Of a DNA stretch of 13,874 nucleotides, positions 1 through 5,845 are shown piece after piece (the stretch's first letter is position 1; each line of letters begins with the position of its first letter). The notes beneath the pieces were generated by a model. It was given only the letters and a program-made list of their open reading frames with translations. It made no database searches and was not told where the DNA came from. The stretch is from JACCUZ01 sp038246575 (GTDB lineage: Bacteria; Actinomycetota; Actinomycetes; JACCUZ01). Both the position numbers and the translations under genes were made by a program. Location of the stretch: contig JBBRVU010000107.1 of NCBI GenBank assembly GCA_038246575.1, forward strand, positions 1-13,874. Direction: 5' to 3'.

Positions 1-2817
1 CTTCTCGCGCAACTCGAACGTCTCGACAACGTCGTCGACCTTGATGTCGTTGAACGATCCGAGTCCGATGCCGCACTCGAAGCCCTCGCGGACCTCGGTC
101 GCATCGTCCTTGAACCGGCGCAACGACTCGACCGACAGGTTGTCGGCCACGACGGCGCCGTCCCGGACGAGCCGAGCCTTGGCGTTGCGGCGGATCTCCC
201 CGCTGCGCACCAGAGCACCTGCGATGTTGCCGAACTTGCTCGACCGGAACACCTCGCGAATCTCGGCGGTGCCGAGCTGGACCTCCTCGTACTCGGGCTT
301 GAGCATGCCCTTGAGCGCGGACTCGACCTCCTCGATCGCCTGGTAGATGACCGAGTAGTAGCGCACGTCGACGCCCTCACGGTCGGCGAGCTCGGTGGCC
401 TTGCCCTGCGGCCGGACGTTGTAGCCGATGATGATGGCTTCGGACGCCGACGCGAGCATGACGTTGGTCTCGGTGATGGCACCGACGCCACGGTCGATGA
501 CCCGGATCTCGACCTCGGCGCCGACGTCGATCTTGAGCAGCGCCTCCTCGAGAGCCTCGACAGCACCGGCCTGGTCACCCTTGAGGATGAGGTTCAACGA
601 GCTGACCTTGCTCTGCTCCAGCCAGTCCTCGAGCGAGACCTTCTTGCGCATCTTGGCCAGCGCCGCGTTGCGCGTCATGGCCTGACGCTTCTCGGCGAGC
701 TGACGGGCGATGCGGTCCTCGTCGGCGACCAGGAACTTGTCACCTGCACCCGGGACCGACGTGAAGCCGAGCACCTGGACCGGACGCGACGGGAGTGCCA
801 CGTCGAGGTTCTCGCCGTGCTCGTCAAGCATGGCGCGAACCCGGCCGTAGGCGTCACCGGCGACGATCGCGTCACCGACGGCCAGCGTGCCCCGCTGCAC
901 GAGGACGGTGGCCACCGGGCCACGGCCACGGTCGAGGTGGGCCTCGATCGCGACACCGCGAGCCTGCTCGTCGGCAACGGCGCGCAGGTCGAGCGCGGCG
1001 TCGGCGGTGAGCAGGATCGATTCGAGCAGGGCCTCGATGTTCGTGCCCTGCTTGGCCGACACGTCGACGAAGATCGTCTCGCCGCCGTACTCCTCGGCCA
1101 CCAGGTTGTACTCGGTCAGCTGCTGTCGGATCTTCGCCGGATTGGCGCCCTCGACATCGATCTTGTTGACCGCAACGACGATCGGGACGTCCGCAGCCTG
1201 GGCGTGGTTGAGCGCCTCGATGGTCTGCGGCATGACGCCGTCGTCGGCCGCGACCACGAGCACCGCGATGTCGGTCACCTTGGCGCCGCGGGCACGCATG
1301 GCCGTGAAGGCCTCGTGACCCGGGGTGTCGATGAAGGTGATCGCCCGCTCCTGGCCCTCGTGGGTCGTGTGGACCTGGTAGGCGCCGATCGACTGGGTTA
1401 TGCCACCGGCCTCGCCGGCGATGACGTCGGTCTGGCGGATCGCGTCCAGCAGTCGGGTCTTTCCGTGGTCGACGTGACCCATGACGGTGACCACCGGAGG
1501 ACGCGCGACGAGGTCATCGTCGTCCCAGTCCTCACCCAGGAAGTCGATGTCGAACTGGTTGAGCAGCTCGCGGTCCTCGTCCTCCGGGCTGACGACCTGC
1601 ACCTGGAAGCCGAGCTCCGCACCGAGCAGGGCGAACGTGTCCTCGTCCAGCGACTGGGTCGCCGTCGCCATCTCACCGAGGTGGAAGAGCACGGTGACCA
1701 GCGACGCCGGGTTGGCGTCGATCTTCTCGGCGAAGTCGGTCAGCGAGGAGCCACGGGCCAGCCGGACGACGGTGGTGCCGTCGCCGCGCGGGACCTGAAC
1801 GCCGCCCAGCGACGGCGCCGCCATGTTGTCGAACTCTTGACGACGCTGCTTCTTGGACTTGCGCTGCCGACCACGCGGGCCACCGGGACGTCCGAAGGCG
1901 CCGGCGGTGCCACCGCGTCGCGGTCCACCGCCGCGGCCGCTGAAGCCGCCGCGGCCGGCGAAACCGCCGCCGCCACCACCACCGGGAGCGCCACCGGGGC
2001 GACCCCCGCCTCCCCCGCCGCCACCGCCGCCGCCCGGAGCACCGGGGCGACCGCGACCGCCGGGAGCACCAGGGCGACCCCCGCCGGGACCCCCTGGACC
2101 GCCGGTGCGACCCAGTCCGGGTGCCGGACGGGGCGGCATCATGCCGGGGTTGGGTCGGTTGCCACCGCCGGGACGCGGGGCACCGGCGCCCGCGCCCGCG
2201 CCTGCGGCCGGCGGACGGGACGCGCCGGGACGCGGCATCCCGGTCGTGCCGCCCGCGCTGTACGGGTTGTTCCCCGGACGCGGCGCCGCTGGGCGGCCCA
2301 TGCCGGAGGACCCGCCGGAGGTGAACGGGTTGTTCCCCGGGCGGGGTCCGCTGGGACGCGGACCTGGGGTGCCAGGAGCCGCAGGTGCTCCGGGGCGCGC
2401 CGGTGCATCGGTCGAGGGAGCCTGCGCAGCAGGCTGCTCCGGCATGGCGGGCGTCGCTGGGGCACTGGGCTCGGGCGGCGCGGCCGGACGAGCCGGGCTC
2501 GCGGCCGGGGCCGTGGGTGCCGCGGGCGCGACCGGGGTCACTGGCTCCGCGGCAGGGGCAGCCGGCAACGGGGTGTCGGCGACCGGCGCAGCGGGGGCCG
2601 GGGCCTTCTTGGCGGCGGCCTTCTTGGCGGGCGCCTTCTTCGCGGCAGCGTCAGGCGCCGGGGCAGGGAAGGCATCCCTGAGCTTGCGGACGACGGGCGG
2701 CTCGACGGTCGACGACGCCGACCGGACGAACTCTCCCAACTCGTTGAGCTTGGCCATGACGGCCTTGCTCTCTAGACCGAGCTCCTTGGCGAGCTCGTAG
2801 ACCCGGACCTTTGCCAC
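1..2817 (-). CDS. infB: Translation initiation factor IF-2 (3' end cut by window edge)
   Basis: IF-2 is the GTPase that places initiator fMet-tRNA on the 30S subunit and promotes 50S joining in the cytoplasm. 939 codons are visible; the frame is still open at base 1 (last residues ELREK), so only a few C-terminal codons are missing. Domains in order: IF2_N (about 1-50), an Ala/Lys/Pro linker, a Gly/Pro/Arg-rich tract (about 85-330), a second IF2_N-like segment (about 340-420), the G domain, then the C-terminal domains. G-motifs are intact: GHVDHGKT at 447-454, DTPGHE at 497-502 and NKID at 551-554. The GTG start at 2817-2815 was chosen because AGGAGAG lies just upstream and the protein then opens with the expected AKVRVYELAKELG. 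It is the last gene of the rimP-nusA-ylxR-infB cluster seen here. The long low-complexity N-terminus is typical of actinobacterial IF-2. Confidence 0.98.
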   Translation of the reverse strand, partial: MAKVRVYELAKELGLESKAVMAKLNELGEFVRSASSTVEPPVVRKLRDAFPAPAPDAAAKKAPAKKAAAKKAPAPAAPVADTPLPAAPAAEPVTPVAPAAPTAPAASPARPAAPPEPSAPATPAMPEQPAAQAPSTDAPARPGAPAAPGTPGPRPSGPRPGNNPFTSGGSSGMGRPAAPRPGNNPYSAGGTTGMPRPGASRPPAAGAGAGAGAPRPGGGNRPNPGMMPPRPAPGLGRTGGPGGPGGGRPGAPGGRGRPGAPGGGGGGGGGGGRPGGAPGGGGGGGFAGRGGFSGRGGGPRRGGTAGAFGRPGGPRGRQRKSKKQRRQEFDNMAAPSLGGVQVPRGDGTTVVRLARGSSLTDFAEKIDANPASLVTVLFHLGEMATATQSLDEDTFALLGAELGFQVQVVSPEDEDRELLNQFDIDFLGEDWDDDDLVARPPVVTVMGHVDHGKTRLLDAIRQTDVIAGEAGGITQSIGAYQVHTTHEGQERAITFIDTPGHEAFTAMRARGAKVTDIAVLVVAADDGVMPQTIEALNHAQAADVPIVVAVNKIDVEGANPAKIRQQLTEYNLVAEEYGGETIFVDVSAKQGTNIEALLESILLTADAALDLRAVADEQARGVAIEAHLDRGRGPVATVLVQRGTLAVGDAIVAGDAYGRVRAMLDEHGENLDVALPSRPVQVLGFTSVPGAGDKFLVADEDRIARQLAEKRQAMTRNAALAKMRKKVSLEDWLEQSKVSSLNLILKGDQAGAVEALEEALLKIDVGAEVEIRVIDRGVGAITETNVMLASASEAIIIGYNVRPQGKATELADREGVDVRYYSVIYQAIEEVESALKGMLKPEYEEVQLGTAEIREVFRSSKFGNIAGALVRSGEIRRNAKARLVRDGAVVADNLSVESLRRFKDDATEVREGFECGIGLGSFNDIKVDDVVETFELREK
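2227..2343 (-). repeat. Two 18-residue repeats in the IF-2 linker
   Basis: Two 54-nt in-frame copies (2343-2290 and 2280-2227, minus strand) encode RPGNNPFTSGGSSGMGRP and RPGNNPYSAGGTTGMPRP, separated by four codons. They lie in the Gly/Pro-rich linker of infB. Similar RPGNNP units occur in other actinobacterial IF-2 proteins, so this is family-typical low-complexity sequence rather than a mobile repeat. Confidence 0.7.
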
Positions 2818-3018
2818 AACTCTCCTGTCTTGGTCCGGGCCGGATCATGACCGGCTGCGGACCGTCGTTACTGCACGGGGGCACTCATGGGTGCTGGCTC
2901 ATCGGGTGCTCATGGCGTCTCGACTCGCTTTCCGAAAAATGGACGGTCATGCTCGAACGACTGCGGGCGCACGACTACCGCGCCGGTCGGCGCGGTGGTG
3001 CTCGCGGTCTCACCCAGT
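2818..3018 (-). other. ylxR-infB intergenic spacer
   Basis: This is about 200 nt without a convincing gene. Short ORFs crossing it lack a Shine-Dalgarno sequence and recognisable protein sequence. It contains one strong hairpin near the ylxR end (2977-2996), the only A/T run of note (TTTTT around 2936-2940 on the minus strand), and the infB ribosome binding site AGGAGAG just before the GTG. No clear sigma-70-like promoter was found. The spacer may carry an internal promoter or processing site that lets infB be expressed separately from rimP-nusA-ylxR; that is inference. Confidence 0.5.
2977..2996 (-). terminator. GC-rich hairpin after ylxR (possible attenuator)
   Basis: This is a perfect 8-bp inverted repeat, ACCGCGCC and GGCGCGGT, with a 4-nt loop. 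It begins about 22 nt past the ylxR stop on the minus strand. No U-tract follows directly, so it is not a canonical intrinsic terminator. U-less hairpins are common at actinobacterial transcript ends, and it could be a partial terminator, a processing site or a 3' stabiliser ahead of infB. Confidence 0.4.
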
Positions 3019-3276
3019 CTAACGCGTCGGCTCTGCGAGGGCATCCCGCAGCGCCTCGAGGTCGAGCGGACCCGGCACCCGCAGGGCCCGCGGGAAGGCC
3101 CGGCGGCGCTCGGCCAGGGCCAGGCAGTCCGGGCTCGGATGCAGGTGGGCGCCCCGGCCGGATGCGTCGCGACGTACGTCGACGAGGACGGCCCCCTCGC
3201 GAGCGACGACCCGCAGCAGCGCTGCGTCGGGAGCCCGGGCCCGGCACCCGACGCAGGTCCGGACCGGCTCGCTCAC
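3019..3276 (-). CDS. ylxR: YlxR family RNA-binding protein
   Basis: This is an 85-residue protein of the YlxR/DUF448 family, known from the nusA-infB operon of many bacteria. The Bacillus member has been linked to binding RNase P RNA. The family signature is visible: RTCVGCRAR at 6-14 with paired Cys8 and Cys11, a central DxxxxxxGRGAHLH segment, then C-x3-A and a basic helix (AERRRAFPRALR). The start is GTG at 3276-3274, whose TG is shared with the nusA TGA stop (4-nt GTGA overlap), so translation is probably coupled to nusA. It is read after nusA and before infB. Length and motif order match full-length family members. Confidence 0.92.
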   Translation of the reverse strand: MSEPVRTCVGCRARAPDAALLRVVAREGAVLVDVRRDASGRGAHLHPSPDCLALAERRRAFPRALRVPGPLDLEALRDALAEPTR

Positions 3277-4286
3277 TCGGCGGGCTCGACCACGACCGGC
3301 GCAGGGGCCGCTGGCGCGGGTCGCTCGACGTCGGGCCGGATGTCGATCCGCCACCCGGTCAGCCGGGCCGCCAGCCGGGCGTTCTGGCCCTCGCGCCCGA
3401 TGGCCAGCGAGAGCTGGTAGTCCGGGACGATGATCCGGGCCGATCGGGTCTCCAGGTCGACGATCTCCACCTGCGAGACCCGGGCCGGCTGCAGCGCCTC
3501 GGCAAGGAACGTCGCCGGGTCCTCGGACCAGTCGACGATGTCGATCTTCTCGCCGTGCAGCTCGGCCATCACCGCGCGGGCCCGGGACCCCATCGGACCG
3601 ATGCACGCACCCTTGGCGTTCACCCCCTGGCGGTTCGTGCGCACCGCGATCTTCGATCGGTGCCCCGCCTCCCGCGCGATCGCCATGATCTCGACCGTCT
3701 TGTCGGCGATCTCGGGGACCTCGAGCGCGAACAGCTTGCGGACCAGGTTGGGGTGGGTGCGCGAGAGCATGATCGACGGGCCTCGCATCCCCTTGCGCAC
3801 CTGGACGACGTAGCAGCGTAGCCGGCTGCCGTGCTCGTAGCGCTCCCCCGGCACCTGCTCGGGCGGCGGAAGCACGGCCTCGGTGCGGCCGAGGTTGACG
3901 TAGACGTTGCGGGCGTCCTTCCCCTGCTGGACGACCCCGGAGACGATGTCACCCTCCATGCCGATGAACTCGCCGTAGGTCTGCTCGTCCTCGGCCTCCC
4001 GCAGCCGCTGCAGGATCACCTGCTTGGCCGTCGTCGCCGCGATCCGGCCGAAGCCGGTCGGGGTGTCGTCCCACTCGCGCTGCACGTCACCTGCCTCGTC
4101 GGTCTCGGCGGCCCAGACGATGACGTGCCCGGACTTCTTGTCCAGCTCGACGCGGGCGACCGGCTGGTGCCCGTCGGTGCGCTGGTAGGCGACCAGCAGA
4201 GCACCCTCGATCGCCTCGACAAGCATGGGGAAGGAGATCTCCTTCTCGTGCTCCAGTGCACGCAGTGCACGCATGTCGATGTCCAT
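3273..4286 (-). CDS. nusA: Transcription termination/antitermination factor NusA
   Basis: NusA binds RNA polymerase and nascent RNA and modulates pausing, termination and antitermination. The protein has 337 residues: an N-terminal RNAP-binding domain (about 1-120), an S1 domain (about 125-195, starting near VSGVVQQG), KH1 with its GPMGSR turn and KH2 with AIGREGQNARLAARL near the C-terminus. As is usual outside gammaproteobacteria, there are no C-terminal acidic repeats; a short Pro/Ala tail ends in EPAE. The ATG at 4286-4284 overlaps the rimP TGA by one base, and AGGAGG sits 7 nt upstream inside the end of rimP, which supports this start over the Met at codon 5. The stop overlaps the ylxR start. 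Confidence 0.97.
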   Translation of the reverse strand: MDIDMRALRALEHEKEISFPMLVEAIEGALLVAYQRTDGHQPVARVELDKKSGHVIVWAAETDEAGDVQREWDDTPTGFGRIAATTAKQVILQRLREAEDEQTYGEFIGMEGDIVSGVVQQGKDARNVYVNLGRTEAVLPPPEQVPGERYEHGSRLRCYVVQVRKGMRGPSIMLSRTHPNLVRKLFALEVPEIADKTVEIMAIAREAGHRSKIAVRTNRQGVNAKGACIGPMGSRARAVMAELHGEKIDIVDWSEDPATFLAEALQPARVSQVEIVDLETRSARIIVPDYQLSLAIGREGQNARLAARLTGWRIDIRPDVERPAPAAPAPVVVEPAE

Positions 4287-4795
4287 CAGGCGTCCTCCTC
4301 AGATCGCTCGTCGTCCGGCGGCGCCGTCTTTCGCTTGAACTCCACCTGCAACCGGCCGCGGGCGAGCTCGGCCCAGACCAGTCGTCGCGGCGACCCGGCT
4401 ACGTCGAGGGTCACTCCCTCGTCGTCGGCCTGCGTCACCCGTCCCTCGACAGCGCTCCCGTCTGTCAAGGTGGCCGCGACCAGCCGGGTCCGGGCGCGCC
4501 GCCAGTGCCGCGGCTCGGTCAGCGGCCGGTCCACACCCGGAGAGGTGACCTCCAGGACGTACGGCGCGGCACCCATGGCGTCACGTGCGTGTGCCTCGTC
4601 AAGGGCCTCGGAGACCGCCCGGCTGACGTCGGCAACGGCGTCCAGGTCGACGCCGCCGTCGCGATCCACGACGGCGCGCAACAGCCGGCGCTTGCCGGCC
4701 GGCGTGACGACGAGGTCCTCGAGGTCGAAGCCGAGCTCGGCCACGACGGGGCCGAGCAAGCCGAGCAGAGCCTCACGGTCCGAACCCGTGCCCAT
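4286..4795 (-). CDS. rimP: Ribosome maturation factor RimP
   Basis: RimP assists maturation of the 30S ribosomal subunit. The 169-residue product has the family's two-domain layout: an N-terminal alpha/beta domain (LLGPVVAELGFDLEDLVV, then RAVVDRDGGVDLDAVADVSR), the hallmark YVLEVTSPGVDRPLTEPRHW near the middle, and a C-terminal SH3-like barrel ending in an acidic tail. The start is ATG at 4795-4793 with GGAGG 7 nt upstream. It is the first visible gene of the rimP-nusA-ylxR-infB unit and lies back to back with the plus-strand lipoprotein gene, only 76 nt away. Its TGA shares one base with the nusA ATG. Confidence 0.96.
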   Translation of the reverse strand: MGTGSDREALLGLLGPVVAELGFDLEDLVVTPAGKRRLLRAVVDRDGGVDLDAVADVSRAVSEALDEAHARDAMGAAPYVLEVTSPGVDRPLTEPRHWRRARTRLVAATLTDGSAVEGRVTQADDEGVTLDVAGSPRRLVWAELARGRLQVEFKRKTAPPDDERSEEDA

Positions 4796-4871
4796 GCGCG
4801 GACCTCCCTGCTCTGCTGTTGTGACGTGCCGACCTGACGATAGCGAACGTCGCGGCTGTCATCATCGGCAC
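4796..4871. promoter_or_regulatory. Divergent intergenic region (rimP / lipoprotein)
   Basis: These 76 bp must hold the 5' control region of the lipoprotein unit and probably of the rimP operon. On the minus strand TATCGT (4842-4837) fits TANNNT and ATGACA (4862-4857) resembles a -35 element, but the 14-nt spacer is shorter than usual, so the promoter call is weak. The same stretch contains a GACG/CGTC inverted repeat with an 8-nt spacer (around 4836-4851). No clear Shine-Dalgarno precedes the plus-strand ATG at 4872. Confidence 0.3.
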
Positions 4872-5381
4872 ATGACGGCCTCCCGACCTCGCCGTCGCGT
4901 GGTGCTCGCCGGCGCGGGTGCGCTGGTGCTGTCCGGCTGCCTGCCGGGGCAGGCCGAAAGACGCCCGACCGCGGCCGACCGCGAGCGCCGGGTCCGGCTG
5001 CGCATCGCCGAGGAGGTCGACGAGCTGGCCGCCGCCTTCGACGCGGTGGTCGACCGGCACCCGGGGACGAGCGGGCTGCTCGGGACTCTCGCCGCGGAGA
5101 CCCGGACCCATGCGGCGGCGTTGCGCGGACCGCGTCCGACAGCCTCCGACCCGGCGAGCACAGCGACCGCCACGGCGACTCCGACTCCGACCCCCAGCGC
5201 CTCTCCGGTGGCCGCCGACCGCGCTTCCGCCGTCGCCGCCCTCGCCGACGTCGTGGCCAGGGCCGGCCGGCGCCGCGCGGGACAGGCGGCACCGGCCCGA
5301 CCGGAGCTGGCCCGGCTGCTGGCGTCCATCTCGGCCTGTGAGGCCGGGCACGCCGCGCTGCTGCGAGGTGGGCAGCGGTGA
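4872..5381 (+). CDS. Small Tat-like lipoprotein with ferritin-like E/H motifs
   Basis: This is a 169-residue predicted lipoprotein. The N-terminus has an arginine cluster (RPRRR, 5-9) followed by VVLAGAGALVLSGC, where LSGC is a lipobox with Cys23 as the lipidated residue. The RRRVVLA run is compatible with Tat export. The mature part is largely helical and splits into two halves around a Thr/Pro/Ser-rich linker (about 95-115). Each half carries an acidic/His pair: E76-x3-H80 and E157-x2-H160, the latter being the ExxH spacing used by ferritin-like diiron helices. The stop overlaps the next gene, a DUF4439 ferritin-like protein, by GTGA, so the two are probably co-translated and may act together at the membrane. 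Whether it binds metal is inference. The ATG at 4872 is chosen because only it gives a signal peptide; the frame stays open upstream across rimP. Confidence 0.8.
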   Translation: MTASRPRRRVVLAGAGALVLSGCLPGQAERRPTAADRERRVRLRIAEEVDELAAAFDAVVDRHPGTSGLLGTLAAETRTHAAALRGPRPTASDPASTATATATPTPTPSASPVAADRASAVAALADVVARAGRRRAGQAAPARPELARLLASISACEAGHAALLRGGQR

Positions 5382-5845
5382 CCACGGCCTCCCCGACACC
5401 CGCGGCCCGGGTCGCCGCCCTGCAACCGGTTCTGGCCGCCGAGCACGCGGTGGTCTTCGGCTACGGAGTTGCCGGTGCCCGACTCAACGGGGCTGACCGG
5501 GAGCGGGCCGGCTCCGAGCGGGACAGGCACCGAGCCCGACGGGACAAGCTGACCGAGCTGATCGCCGGGCTCGGCGGGAGCCCGGCGCAGACGGCGGCGG
5601 CGTACGACCTGCCCTTCCCCGTCGGCTCGGCCACGGATGCCCGGGCGCTCGCGACGCTGCTCGAGGAGGGTATTGCGGCGGTGTGGGCCGACGCCGTCCT
5701 CACGCTCGGCGGCGAGCTGCGGACTCGGGCTGTCGCCGGGCTCACCGAGGCCGCGGTCGCGGCCGCGACCTGGCGAGGCGGGAGTGTCCCGTTCCCGGGG
5801 CTCTCCGAACGATCCGAGAACCCAGGGTCAGCGCAGAGCCCGTAG
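5378..5845 (+). CDS. DUF4439 ferritin-like protein
   Basis: The protein has 155 residues and matches the DUF4439 ferritin-like pattern: an opening helix ALQPVLAAEHAVVFGYGVAG with adjacent E22 and H23, a charged helix rich in Arg/Asp (about 45-60), a YDLPFPV turn after the second helix, and a closing helix pair (LLEEGIAAVWADAVL, then AAVAAATWRG). The family is widespread in actinobacteria and its biochemical role is not established; the fold suggests a four-helix bundle that could hold metal. There is no signal peptide. The start is GTG at 5378, overlapping the lipoprotein stop (GTGA), with GAGGTG a few bases upstream. The final codons (5828-5845) overlap the convergent GGDEF-EAL gene. Confidence 0.85.
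   Translation: MTTASPTPAARVAALQPVLAAEHAVVFGYGVAGARLNGADRERAGSERDRHRARRDKLTELIAGLGGSPAQTAAAYDLPFPVGSATDARALATLLEEGIAAVWADAVLTLGGELRTRAVAGLTEAAVAAATWRGGSVPFPGLSERSENPGSAQSP

Noticed and set aside
817..2800. Long open frames on the plus strand opposite infB (up to about 650 codons)
   Set aside because: They are antisense shadows caused by high GC at third positions; they are low-complexity Arg/Gly/Pro/Ala-rich, lack ribosome binding sites and match no family, while infB on the other strand is unmistakable.
3831..4871. Upstream extension of the lipoprotein frame to 3831
   Set aside because: It would cover rimP and part of nusA on the opposite strand and bury the signal peptide; the ATG at 4872 starts a proper lipoprotein.
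5795..5845. Hairpin TCTCCGA/TCCGAGA between the convergent genes as a terminator
   Set aside because: The stem has a central C-C mismatch, only about six pairs, no U-tract, and lies inside a coding region.
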